Below are positions 17,495 to 25,683 of a stretch of DNA of 64,000 bases, in pieces. Where the stretch lies: the NCBI RefSeq assembly GCF_900637185.1, contig NZ_LR134352.1, positions 4,454,001-4,518,000 on the forward strand, in the 5' to 3' direction. This DNA is from Nocardia asteroides. GTDB lineage: Bacteria > Actinomycetota > Actinomycetes > Mycobacteriales > Mycobacteriaceae. The notes beneath the pieces were generated by a model that had not been told where the DNA came from, searched no databases, and saw only the letters and a list, made by a program, of their open reading frames with translations. The position numbers were made by a program, and so were the translations under genes. The number at the start of each line of letters is the position of its first letter. Positions within the stretch are counted from its first letter, which is position 1.

Positions 17495-18289
17495 TCACCC
17501 GGCAGCCGGCTCACCCCGAGCAGGTACGGCGATGAGGTGGAAGAACCGAGCGGTGGCCCGGTACGCCGGCCGCACGGCCAGCACCGTTTCGAGCCGCTCG
17601 AGCCGGTCGTAGAACCGGGGGTCGGCTTTGAGCTCGTCTTCGACGATCAGATCGCACACACTGCGAATCCCATAGTGCGCCAAATTCTTCAGCCCTGCTT
17701 CGCGCATGTCGTCTTCGGTGCGATCGGCGTAGCAGGCGCGGACGAGGGTGTCGTAGGTGGCCGTATGGCGAGTCGGGCTGCCGAGCTGATCGAGTGCCAG
17801 ATCCAGGTTGTGGCTGCGGACCGCCGTGATCAAGGGGTCGGCGTCGGCATTGGGCGCGATCACCGAGACGATGCCCGCCCGGGACACGACGCCCCTCGAA
17901 TTCCGGAGCAGTGCCCCAGGTTCCGCGACGTACTGGACCACATTGTGGCAGAGCACCACATCGAAGGTGCCCGCACCGAACGCGTCCACCAACGCGTCGG
18001 CGGCGACCTGCCGAGTGAGGATCCGGTCGGCGACATCGTGCTCACGCGCGAGGGCACGGGCCGCGCGCAACGCGGGCTCGGAGATGTCGGCGATCGTGAC
18101 GTGATGCCCTTGGGCGGCGAGTCCGAGCGCGTCGAGGCCGTTCCCTCCCCCGACGTCGAGTACCCGCAACGATGATCCGGTCGGCAGGTGGCGGGCCAGG
18201 TTGGCGGCCGCGACGGCATAGCGCAGGCGACCCCACGGGGTGGCCTGCCATTGCCGGAAGACGTCGAGTTTCGCGTCGAAGTCCGCCAT
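17495..18289 (-). CDS. class I SAM-dependent methyltransferase, CmoM/SmtA-like
   Basis: 264 residues from ATG 18289 (AAAGG 9 nt upstream); a GTG further out adds 16 poorly conserved residues. SAM-binding motif I LRVLDVGGGNGLDA, motif II HHVTIADIS, motif IV DVVLCHNVVQYVAEP. The C-terminal part (AHYGIRSVCDLI, LERLETVLAVRPAYRATARFFHLIA) resembles E. coli CmoM (SmtA), which methylates carboxymethoxyuridine in tRNA. That comparison rests on remembered motifs. The neighbouring AlkB-like pair suggests, but does not show, that methylation and demethylation may be linked here. Confidence 0.75.
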   Translation of the reverse strand: MADFDAKLDVFRQWQATPWGRLRYAVAAANLARHLPTGSSLRVLDVGGGNGLDALGLAAQGHHVTIADISEPALRAARALAREHDVADRILTRQVAADALVDAFGAGTFDVVLCHNVVQYVAEPGALLRNSRGVVSRAGIVSVIAPNADADPLITAVRSHNLDLALDQLGSPTRHTATYDTLVRACYADRTEDDMREAGLKNLAHYGIRSVCDLIVEDELKADPRFYDRLERLETVLAVRPAYRATARFFHLIAVPARGEPAAG

Positions 18290-18481
18290 GCGCCGTACCT
18301 TTCGGTTTCTCGGGACACCGGCACCGACTGTAGCCATCCCGGACTCGATCCGGACGGAGGGCTGGATCGGTCCAGACGCCAGGGGTTTGCCGGCGGATAC
18401 CGGTCTGGTTCGGTATCGGTCGCGCGCTCGACTATCGTGAGCGAAGCCGATTGTGGCTCTGAGGGTTAGAGAGATTTACGC

Positions 18482-20356
18482 GTGGTATCAGGGTGGGGAA
18501 CGGACCGGGCCGATGAGGGCCGATCCGCAGTAGAAGCAATCGATCGAACCGCGCCGGAAACGGCCGAATCTCGCCGCGGTCCGGCGCGCTGGCTGCGCTC
18601 GGCGCGCACCGATCTGCTGGTCGCCGGATGTTATCTGTCGCTCGCGTTCTTCGTCCTCGCCGGGCTGTGGTCGAACCTCGAGAGCGGCTACCTGAGCAAG
18701 AGCGATCAGGACCAGACGCTGTACGAGTGGTTCTACGCCGTCACCGCGCACAACATCACCCACCTGGCGAGCCCGCTCAGCACCCAGTTGCAGAACTACC
18801 CCGATGGCATGAACATGATGGCCAACACCCTCATGTACGGCTGGGGTGTACCGTTCGCGCCCGTCACCCTGCTGTTCGGGCCGACCGTCACATTCGTGTC
18901 GGCACTGACCTTCGGCCTGTTCGGCACGGCGTTCGCCTGGTACTGGGTGTTTTCGCGTGAGCTGGTCACCGAGAAATTCGCCGCCGCCATCGGCGGATTG
19001 TTCTGCGGCTTCGCGCCGGCGATGATCGCCCACACCAACGGGCACGCGAATTTCGTCTTCCTCGTATTGCTTCCGTTCATCGCGTTGCAGGTCGTCAAGA
19101 TGGCGCGGCGCGCGGAGAACGGCGACGGGACGCGCCCGGTGTGGCAACCCCGTGCCGCCGTCGTACTCGGCTTGATGGTCGCGGCGCAGCTCACGCTGGG
19201 TGAGGAACCGCTGCTGATCTTCGCGCTCGGTTTCGCGGTCTTCGCCCTCGCCTACCTGGGAAACTGGCGCGAGATCGTTCGCACGGTGCGCGCGACCGCC
19301 CCGTCGATCCTGCTCGCGGCGCTGGTCACGCTGACCCTCACCGGTTTCGGGCTGTGGTGGCAGTTCACCGGGCCCCAGTCGTACAGCTTCCTGGGAGTCG
19401 GCCGGGTCGGCAACGATATTCTGTCGCTGGTCCAGTTCTCGCCGGAAGCGGCGGGCAGCATGTTTTCCTTCGGCCCCGATGTGGCGATCAATCCGACCGA
19501 GGAGAACACCTATTTCGGGTGGCCGCTGCTGCTGCTGGTCGCCGTGTCCGTGTATTTCCTGCGGCGCGAGCGTATCGTGCGCGCCGCCGTGATCGCCGGT
19601 GTGCTGTTCACGACGCTGTCGCTCGGCATCGTGCTGTCCTTCGACGGCGTCGTGCGTTTCGGTGAGGGCGGTTGGGCCATGGTGCCGATGCCGTGGATGG
19701 CCCTCGGGTGGATTCCGCCGCTGAACGGCATCATCGAATCGCGGTTCGCCATGGTGGCCGTACCGGCCATCGCGATCGTCCTGGCGCTGGGCACCCAGCG
19801 CGCGATCGAAGCGTGGCGCTCCTCGGCGGCCCTGCGCCGTCGGCCGGTCGCCTGGTTCGGCGCTCTGGCCGTGGCACTGCTGCCCATCGCGCCGACGATG
19901 CTGCCTGTCACCGAACGCCCCGCGACTCCCGCGTTCTTCGCCGACGGCACTGTGCGGCACTACGTTTCGGACGGGTCGGTGGTGATCGTGCCGCCGCCGA
20001 CCTCGGGCGACGCCATCGCGCTACGGTGGCAGATCGACGCCGACTTCGCCTTCCCGCTCGTCGGCGGCTATTTCGTCGGCCCGAGCGGCGCGGACCACGG
20101 TTCCGGCTACGGCGCCGACCCTCGGCCCACCGCGGTGCTGCTCATGCTGGTCCGGTGGCTCGACACGATGCCGGTCATCGACCGTGCCGTGCGTGAGCAA
20201 GCCATCGCGGACCTGCGCTTCTGGGGCGCCGACGTGGTGGTACTGCCGCCGTCCGAGACCAGCGATACGCTGCGTCGCACCGTGGACGATCTGTTCGGCA
20301 TTCCGGCCGAGCAGGTGGGCGGCGTGTGGGTGTGGGACGTGCGCGGTCTCGTGTAG
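18482..20356 (+). CDS. polytopic membrane protein, GT-C glycosyltransferase-like
   Basis: 624 residues, GTG 18482 with AGAGAGA upstream. About 11-12 transmembrane helices from residue 45 to 470, followed by a soluble C-terminal domain of about 150 residues. After the first helix an extracytoplasmic loop carries SKSDQDQTLYEWF, an acidic motif placed as in GT-C enzymes that use polyprenyl-phosphate sugars. Such enzymes build lipoarabinomannan, arabinogalactan or glycoproteins in mycolate bacteria. Assignment is by topology and motif position; donor and acceptor unknown. Stands alone, preceded by a divergent methyltransferase gene. Confidence 0.65.
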   Translation: MVSGWGTDRADEGRSAVEAIDRTAPETAESRRGPARWLRSARTDLLVAGCYLSLAFFVLAGLWSNLESGYLSKSDQDQTLYEWFYAVTAHNITHLASPLSTQLQNYPDGMNMMANTLMYGWGVPFAPVTLLFGPTVTFVSALTFGLFGTAFAWYWVFSRELVTEKFAAAIGGLFCGFAPAMIAHTNGHANFVFLVLLPFIALQVVKMARRAENGDGTRPVWQPRAAVVLGLMVAAQLTLGEEPLLIFALGFAVFALAYLGNWREIVRTVRATAPSILLAALVTLTLTGFGLWWQFTGPQSYSFLGVGRVGNDILSLVQFSPEAAGSMFSFGPDVAINPTEENTYFGWPLLLLVAVSVYFLRRERIVRAAVIAGVLFTTLSLGIVLSFDGVVRFGEGGWAMVPMPWMALGWIPPLNGIIESRFAMVAVPAIAIVLALGTQRAIEAWRSSAALRRRPVAWFGALAVALLPIAPTMLPVTERPATPAFFADGTVRHYVSDGSVVIVPPPTSGDAIALRWQIDADFAFPLVGGYFVGPSGADHGSGYGADPRPTAVLLMLVRWLDTMPVIDRAVREQAIADLRFWGADVVVLPPSETSDTLRRTVDDLFGIPAEQVGGVWVWDVRGLV

Positions 20357-20438
20357 CCGGCCATCGGCGCCTCGGCCGCTCGCCCGCGATCCGAGCGCGC
20401 GGGGCCGGCTGTCCGCCGGATCTTCGGGCGTCGGGCGC

Positions 20439-20615
20439 TCAGGCCGGGCGCAGTCGCGGCGCCCGGTGCCCGGCACGGCGGGCGGCCAGGTCCGTGCCGG
20501 TGCCTGCCATGATGTCGTTCCACCAGGCTTGCAGCGGACTGGGATCCGGCCAGCGCACGGGGGCGGTGTCCATCTCGGTCAGTTCGGTGATTCGTGGGTC
20601 GAGATCGTGATACAT
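20439..20615 (-). CDS. small protein (58 aa), unknown
   Basis: ATG at 20615 preceded by CGAGGTAACCGCTC (GAGGT ribosome site). Encodes a Trp-rich short protein beginning MYHDLDPRITELTEMDTA and containing QAWWNDIM, then an Arg-rich C-terminus. It follows the STAS gene on the same strand by 61 bp and is probably co-transcribed. Codon third positions are strongly G/C, as in real genes here. Not recognised. Confidence 0.55.
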   Translation of the reverse strand: MYHDLDPRITELTEMDTAPVRWPDPSPLQAWWNDIMAGTGTDLAARRAGHRAPRLRPA

Positions 20616-20676
20616 GAGCGGTTACCTCGAAAGCGTGTGAACTCCGGCAGGATGACGCGGCACGTTCGAGGAACCG

Positions 20677-21255
20677 TCAACGAGCTCCCGGGACCGGCAC
20701 GACCGTTCGGGTCGGCGCGACCGCCGACGAGACGGCCAGCGCTTCGGTCAGGGTGGCGTGTACCGGCAGCCAGGCGCTGAGCCCGGCGATGCCGACGACC
20801 CGGTCCACCACGCCGGGCAGCGGGTTGAACACCGAGATCTGCACGCCACGGGCGGCCCCTTGTTGGGCGCGTTCGGCCAGGTCCAGGATCGGGCGGCAGC
20901 CGAGGAACTGGATGCCGGACAGGTCAACCACCAAGCGGCGGTTGGGGCCGGCTTCGGCCAGTGCGGTGTCGAGGACGCGGCGCCAGCGGGGCTGGGTGTA
21001 GGCGTCGGCCTCGCCGTAGACGTGCAGGATCACCGCTTCGGCGCGGGGTTCTAGCTCGGCTTGTAGACGTTCGCAGAGTTCGGCGGGTTCACCGGCGACC
21101 GGACCGAACAGCTCGTTGCGGCGGGAACGAGGCTTCATCGAAGGCTCGGCATTCTCGAAGCAGTGGGGCACGCCTCGACAAGTGCACAGCCGGACCTGAT
21201 GGTCCTCAAGGCCAACTGATACCTCCATCTCATCACGTCGAACCGGTTCTGTCAT
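20677..21255 (-). CDS. STAS-domain protein without phospho-acceptor serine
   Basis: 192 residues from ATG 21255, supported by a promoter CTGACC-17-TAGGGT whose -10 (21264-21269) is 8 nt before the start. The STAS domain occupies about 70-175 (AEAVILHVYGEADAYTQ, LVVDLSGIQFLGCRPILDLAE). In SpoIIAA-type anti-anti-sigma factors the segment after the second strand is D-S-S-G, with serine phosphorylated by a partner kinase; here it reads LGCRP, so the serine is Cys. It may act as an unswitchable antagonist or a general binding module. The N-terminal extension has two close Cys (CTC). No anti-sigma kinase is nearby. Confidence 0.75.
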   Translation of the reverse strand: MTEPVRRDEMEVSVGLEDHQVRLCTCRGVPHCFENAEPSMKPRSRRNELFGPVAGEPAELCERLQAELEPRAEAVILHVYGEADAYTQPRWRRVLDTALAEAGPNRRLVVDLSGIQFLGCRPILDLAERAQQGAARGVQISVFNPLPGVVDRVVGIAGLSAWLPVHATLTEALAVSSAVAPTRTVVPVPGAR

Positions 21256-21271
21256 CGAACGTGACCCTATT

Positions 21272-21516
21272 GGTCCTGCCGCGGCCGGTCAGGGACCGAA
21301 ATAAGTCCGGGATCGTGATCTCGGGCTGTTTACCCACCGAGGCTGCGGGTAGGGCCAGGGACAGGGTCACCTGGCGCCCGGGCAGCCTCGGTGACCCCAG
21401 AGCGCGCCGGTTCAGGAGGTGTAGCCCGCACGCTCGCTTCCCGTCCGACAGCGGGCAAGGTGTCCCGCGGCCGGACGGAGCCGAAGGCCTTCACCGGGGA
21501 TGATGGAGGCCTTCGG
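21272..21516. ncRNA. hairpin-rich intergenic segment, possible structured RNA or long leader
   Basis: Four stem-loops in 245 nt. (0) GGTCC 21272-21276 / GGACC 21293-21297. (1) ACCGAGGCTGC 21336-21346 / GCAGCCTCGGT 21382-21392, perfect 11 bp, enclosing CCAGG/CCTGG. (2) CCGTCCG 21441-21447 / CGGACGG 21472-21478, enclosing GCGGG/CCCGC. (3) CCGAAGGCCT 21481-21490 / AGGCCTTCGG 21507-21516, perfect 10 bp. It lies between the STAS gene and the nitroreductase gene. It does not match the consensus of the riboswitches I can recall (cobalamin, FMN, TPP, SAM-IV, ydaO). Strand and expression unknown. Confidence 0.35.
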
Positions 21517-21577
21517 GCTCGTTTCCGGTGGTAGTGCCGGGAGGAATCCCCGCCGACCGCGCGCGGTTGCCTTCCCT

Positions 21578-22150
21578 GTGAGCACCCATGCCCCCACGCT
21601 GCACCCGTTCGTCGTCGAGCGCTTCAGCCCCACCCGTTTCCAGCCCGATCACCGGATCACGCCCGCCGAGATCACCACGCTGATCGAGGCAGCCCGTCGC
21701 GCGCCCTCGGCGGGCAATTCGCAGCCGTGGAGTTTCCTCGTCGCCGCTCGGGGCGACGCGGTGCACCGGCGCATGGTCGGCCACCTGGCGCGCAGCTCCG
21801 GCACCTGGGCACCGCAGGCGAGTCTGCTCGTGGCCAACCTCGTCCAGCGGCGTATCGAGGACAGCGACTTCGAGTACTCCGAATTCGCCCATTACGACCT
21901 AGGCCAGGCGGTCGCGCACCTGACCGTCCAAGCCCATGAGCTCGGCCTGCAGGTCCACCAGTTCCGCGCCTTCGATCGAGACGGCCTGCACCGCGAATTC
22001 GCGGTCCCGGACCATTGGGAGATCGCGACGCTGGCCGCGGTCGGCCTTCCGGCGCACGCGCCCACCGAGACGACCGGGACGAGTACGAGCCGGTCGCGCC
22101 GAGAATTGCACGAGGTTCTGTGGGCCGTCTCGGACGTCGCGGCACCCTGA
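21578..22150 (+). CDS. nitroreductase-family flavoprotein
   Basis: 190 residues if translation begins at GTG 21578; in-frame ATGs at 21500 and 21503 would add 26 residues that overlap a hairpin and look non-conserved. FMN-binding features: F/SPTRFQPDHRI at the start, AARRAPSAGNSQPWSF, and a C-terminal HWEIATLAAVGLPA. This is the fold of NAD(P)H-dependent reductases for nitro compounds, quinones or enones. No ribosome site precedes the GTG, so the start is uncertain. No operon partner. Confidence 0.75.
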   Translation: MSTHAPTLHPFVVERFSPTRFQPDHRITPAEITTLIEAARRAPSAGNSQPWSFLVAARGDAVHRRMVGHLARSSGTWAPQASLLVANLVQRRIEDSDFEYSEFAHYDLGQAVAHLTVQAHELGLQVHQFRAFDRDGLHREFAVPDHWEIATLAAVGLPAHAPTETTGTSTSRSRRELHEVLWAVSDVAAP

Positions 22151-22235
22151 TGCCAGGGGCATCGGCGGCGCCCTTCGCTGACAGCCGGCGCGCACGGAGA
22201 GGGTAGGGTGCGGTGAGCACTCCGGGGAGGATGAT

Positions 22236-22754
22236 TTGACGGCGCCGCTGCTACATCGCATCGACGAAATGACCGATGACTCAGGGTTTCTCGGACTCGT
22301 CGACCCACACGCATACACATCGTTCGTGGGCGAGGACTGGACCCTGGAATCACTGCTCGCACACATCGAAGCAGAGATGCGGCAGCGATCGATCCTGCTG
22401 TGGGGAACGGGCGGTGAGGAGCAATGGCGGATCGACCTTTCGGATTCGCCGGTCGATCCGCAACTGCCGATCTTCCGGCGAATCACCGGCCCCATCACCG
22501 TGACCCGTGGTGAGTTGATCGTCGTCAACCTCGACACGATCACCATGGCCGCCCAGTACGCGGATTCCGCCGTGGACGACGACAAGGACATCTACGGGTC
22601 GCGGATCGAACTCCCGAACGGCGACTACACCTGCACCGTCAGTCAACTCACCGACCCCGAAGAAGATCGCACCCACGACGGCCCCGACTTCCACCTCCAA
22701 CTGCTGGCCGGCCGGACCTCACCTTGGTCCGAGGTCCCCTGGTCCGAGCTCTGA
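22236..22754 (+). CDS. hypothetical acidic protein (172 aa)
   Basis: TTG start at 22236 chosen because GGGGAGG lies 5 nt upstream. Strongly acidic, soluble, no signal or membrane segment. N-terminus TAPLLHRIDEMTDDSGFLGL; middle LPIFRRITGPITVTRGELIVVNLDTIT, which looks beta-rich; C-terminus ends PWSEVPWSEL. Size and acidity resemble immunity-type or structural small proteins of actinobacteria, but I cannot name a family. Follows the nitroreductase gene by 85 bp. Confidence 0.65.
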   Translation: MTAPLLHRIDEMTDDSGFLGLVDPHAYTSFVGEDWTLESLLAHIEAEMRQRSILLWGTGGEEQWRIDLSDSPVDPQLPIFRRITGPITVTRGELIVVNLDTITMAAQYADSAVDDDKDIYGSRIELPNGDYTCTVSQLTDPEEDRTHDGPDFHLQLLAGRTSPWSEVPWSEL

Positions 22755-22907
22755 CACTCCGCCGGAACACGCGCAATCGGTAGCGGCATACGGATCTGCC
22801 TGCTCGCGCGCCCGCCCTGACGTGGACCGCAGCGACGCCGAGTGCCTGCGGACCGGCCCGCCCGGCGCGACAACCCGTCGGGACCGCTTGGCCCCCTCAT
22901 GTCCAGG

Positions 22908-23201
22908 TCAGGAGCGTCGGCGCTGGCCGAGGCCCCACGAGCCCAGAGCCACCGACAGCGTCAAGTAGACCGCCACGATGCTGGCAACCGGGACCCAGCC
23001 ACCGTAATCGGCGGCCAACGCCGGCAGCCAGGGCAGCGCCGCCGCACCACCCAGGACCAGCAGGCCGGACAGCACCACCGCCGGGACTCCCAGGGGCGCC
23101 AGCTCGCCTTCTTCGGCCCCCTCGGCGCCTAGCCGCCACGACGGCACAGTGCCGTGGACGGCGATCTCTTCGGAACGCCTGTCGATCGTCGTGGTGACCA
23201 T
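22908..23201 (-). CDS. small two-helix membrane protein (97 aa)
   Basis: ATG 23201 with GGGAGG 6 nt upstream. N-terminal 40 residues polar (MVTTTIDRRSEEIAVHGTV), then two hydrophobic helices (VPAVVLSGLLVLGGAAALPWL and WVPVASIVAVYLTLSVALG) and a basic end GQRRRS. Unknown function. The 282 bp upstream, up to the XRE gene, contain no gene I can support. Confidence 0.65.
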   Translation of the reverse strand: MVTTTIDRRSEEIAVHGTVPSWRLGAEGAEEGELAPLGVPAVVLSGLLVLGGAAALPWLPALAADYGGWVPVASIVAVYLTLSVALGSWGLGQRRRS

Positions 23202-23483
23202 GAGAAACCTCCCGCAGCGATCGCTTTCGTCGACCGCCCGTTCGCGTGGACGCCGAATCGCCCACGACCACGGGGTACCCACTCACTCCGGAGCAAATCA
23301 GCCGCGGCACGAGTTCCGTCACCGGGTTCGTCACCAGTTCCCCGATCAGCCACCCTGCCGCTGCATCACCCGCCTGCTCGACCGATTGCGGGTCGCCGGG
23401 GCAAATGCTCAGTCTCCCAAGGACTTTCACGGACCAGATGTCGATGGATCCGGCGGCAGCCCCTGGGAGACGCGGCATTCAAC

Positions 23484-23696
23484 TCAGCACGACATCACGC
23501 CTCCGGACGTGTTGTCGAGGCGCACCCCCAACACCCTCTTCAACTCGCCGACACTGTCTGGACTCGGTGTCACCACATCACGCTCCCAACGGCTGATCTG
23601 ATTTCCGTCCCTGATTCCGATCCAGTCGGCCAACTCCGCCTGCGTGAATCCGGAGGCCATCCTCGCCGCCCGAATGGCTTTGCCGATCGTGGACAT
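23484..23696 (-). CDS. small XRE-type helix-turn-helix regulator
   Basis: 70 residues from ATG 23696 (GGGGAG 3 nt upstream). Canonical HTH_3: IGKAIRAARMASGFTQAELAD, then QISRWERDVVTPS. It has DNA-binding domain only; the end DNTSGGVMSC is short and offers no effector domain. Such single-domain XRE proteins are often phage, toxin-antitoxin or stress regulators. No toxin gene is adjacent. Confidence 0.8.
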   Translation of the reverse strand: MSTIGKAIRAARMASGFTQAELADWIGIRDGNQISRWERDVVTPSPDSVGELKRVLGVRLDNTSGGVMSC

Positions 23697-23901
23697 GGTC
23701 TCCCCTCTCTCTCGATGCCCTCGGCGTGGACTGCATCGGCGCGGGTGCCCGTCGGCGAACACTCACACCCCTGAAGCGATCTCGCGCAGCCACATTCGAA
23801 CGATAAGGGCGAATTCGCCTTCGAAGGAGGCTGTGGCTGCACGGCAACTGACTGTGCACGCACAAATGAACGTGCACTCGCACCGCTGCGTGGACTCCCG
23901 G

Positions 23902-24876
23902 CTACGACGGAGAGTTGTCCGCATCGGCGGCGCTGCGGCGCCAGTCGCGGGGTGTCATACCGAACGCCTCGCGGAATCGCCGGGCGAAGTGGGCGGCGTC
24001 GCGGAAACCCACGGCACCGGCCACAGCGGCGATGGATCGGTGCGCGTAGCCGCGGTCGATCAGCATGTCGCGAGCCCGGACCAGGCGCTGTTCGATGATC
24101 CACTGCTCGAGACTGATCCCCGACTGCGCGCACACCTTGTACAGGTGCCGCACGGAGATGTTGTTGGCGGCGGCGATCCCGGGGATCTTCAAGGCCGAAT
24201 CCGACAGGTGTGTCCGCACATACCCGAGGATCTGCTCGATCAGCAGCTGGTCCGGGATGGCGGCGCCGTCACCGGGTCCGCGGCCCGCCGCCGAGATCAG
24301 CAGCGCCCGAACCATTTCCAGGCACGACTCGCCCACCGACGCGGCTGCTGGATCGGCTTCGAGCTGGTCGGCGATCCGGACGAGATGCTGGATCTGGGCC
24401 GTGACCATCGGATACAGCGGCGACGCCGCCAGCCGCCCGTGCGCCGCGACGACCGTTTCCGCCGAGATACCGAGGCGCTCCCTGGACAGCTGCACGCACA
24501 GCGTTCCGCCGAGACCGTGCCAGCCGGAGGCGAAGGTGGTGGCCAGGTCGATCACCTCGCAGGCACCCGGTTCGATCAGGGTCTGCCCACCGAACTGTTC
24601 GTGCCTGCGGACCTGGCCGTTCTGCACGGTGACCGTCAGGGTGTCGCTGGGCGTGGTCCGCTCGTGGCGTCTGGTTCGCCAGACCTGATGCCCGGACACC
24701 TCCGAGCGGGTGAGCGCGATCGGACCCAGCATCCAGGCCTGATGCCTGCTGACCACTTCCGCCGGCGCGTCCCACATCTGCAGGTTCGCGCCGATGTCGG
24801 CCTCCTGCAGGATCGCGGTGACCGCCTCCCGGCGGTCGGCCGGCGTGAAGTAGTCGGAGTCGATCAGCACTGCCAT
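23902..24876 (-). CDS. AraC-family regulator with AraC_binding_2 domain
   Basis: 324 residues from ATG 24876 (GGAG 7 nt upstream). N-terminal cupin-like effector domain (about 40-190; EPGACEVIDLATTFASGWHG) of the type found in NphR and FeaR-like regulators. C-terminal double helix-turn-helix (IAAANNISVRHLYKVC, IAAVAGAVGFRDAAHFARRFREAFG). The gene stands alone, with neither neighbour close, so it may act at a distance. Regulators of this subclass commonly control aromatic or nitrile catabolism; that is family knowledge, not shown here. Confidence 0.85.
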   Translation of the reverse strand: MAVLIDSDYFTPADRREAVTAILQEADIGANLQMWDAPAEVVSRHQAWMLGPIALTRSEVSGHQVWRTRRHERTTPSDTLTVTVQNGQVRRHEQFGGQTLIEPGACEVIDLATTFASGWHGLGGTLCVQLSRERLGISAETVVAAHGRLAASPLYPMVTAQIQHLVRIADQLEADPAAASVGESCLEMVRALLISAAGRGPGDGAAIPDQLLIEQILGYVRTHLSDSALKIPGIAAANNISVRHLYKVCAQSGISLEQWIIEQRLVRARDMLIDRGYAHRSIAAVAGAVGFRDAAHFARRFREAFGMTPRDWRRSAADADNSPS

Positions 24877-25050
24877 CGGTGATCTCCACTTCGGATGTTC
24901 GCCGGCGGTGGAGTCCCTCCCGTCGCCGGCCACTGCGCGTTTCGGGGGTGGCGATTCGAGCAAAGGGTGATTGCACGGGGGCCTGTAGTCGGCGATGCTA
25001 TCGCGCGGTGGCGCGCCGGGAGCCCGATTCGGCAGGGTTGTGCCCCGGCT

Positions 25051-25683
25051 TCACCGGCCCGCGGTGGCGTGTTCCCTTGTCGCGGTTGGCCGTAACGCGA
25101 GGATCCGGCGTTCGGCGGCGGTCGCCGTCGCAGCCCATTCCGGCCGCAACGCCGCGTAGGTGCACACGTCGCGCCACCGGCCCTGGGTTCGGTACAGCTG
25201 CCGCAGCCGCGCTTCCGGTGTCAAGCCCACTCCCGCCATCACCGTGTCCATCACCGGATGATCGTGCCGGTGCCCCGCCCAGACCCGGTGAATCCCGAGC
25301 GGCCCGAAGGCGAAGGCCGCCACGAGCCGACCCGCCTCGATTCCGCCCGCGCGCAGCGCCCCTTCCGGGATCACGACCAATCCGCCGATCATCGCGTTGC
25401 TGCCGAAATCCTCGACCAGCAACCCGATCGTGCCGACCATCGTGTCCTCCCCCGGCGCCGTGATCGCCAGCGTGTACTTGCGCCGCGGGCTCTCGCCCCG
25501 GGCGCGCAGGGCGGATTCGAACGCCGTCGCGGCGGCGGGGACTCCCATGCTGTCGGTGCCCATGTACCGGGTCAGGTGCGGGTCGGTGAAGATCCGCTGG
25601 TAGACGCCCAGATCACCGGCACGCAGATCCCGCAGCCGCAGGCGCGCGCCGACCAGTTCCACATCGGCCAGGTCGATCGTCAA
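25051..25683 (-). CDS. GNAT N-acetyltransferase (RimJ/RimL-like)
   Basis: 210 residues. The start is TTG at 25683, overlapping the stop of the preceding E1-like gene (TTGA), with GGAGG 7 nt upstream, so the two are translationally coupled. GNAT fold: ARLRLRDLRAGDL, YTLAITAPGEDTMVGTIGLL, and AFAFGPLGIHRVWAG in the acetyl-CoA region. The last 50 residues extend beyond the usual fold (RRILALRPTATREHATAGR). It probably modifies the product or partner of the E1-like enzyme (inference from coupling). Confidence 0.8.
   Translation of the reverse strand: MTIDLADVELVGARLRLRDLRAGDLGVYQRIFTDPHLTRYMGTDSMGVPAAATAFESALRARGESPRRKYTLAITAPGEDTMVGTIGLLVEDFGSNAMIGGLVVIPEGALRAGGIEAGRLVAAFAFGPLGIHRVWAGHRHDHPVMDTVMAGVGLTPEARLRQLYRTQGRWRDVCTYAALRPEWAATATAAERRILALRPTATREHATAGR

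Noticed and set aside
18488..19960. 490-codon frame opposite the GT-C-like gene
   Set aside because: Composition (Arg, Gln, His, Asp in long runs) is typical of an antisense shadow; the plus strand shows a coherent polytopic membrane protein.
21300..21577. Riboswitch (cobalamin, FMN, SAM-IV or ydaO) before the nitroreductase gene
   Set aside because: The hairpins are real, but the conserved core sequences of these classes are absent.
22897..23478. 193-codon minus-strand frame filling the gap upstream of the small membrane protein
   Set aside because: No domain, and its second half overlaps the 97-aa protein in another frame, which has a strong GGGAGG ribosome site.
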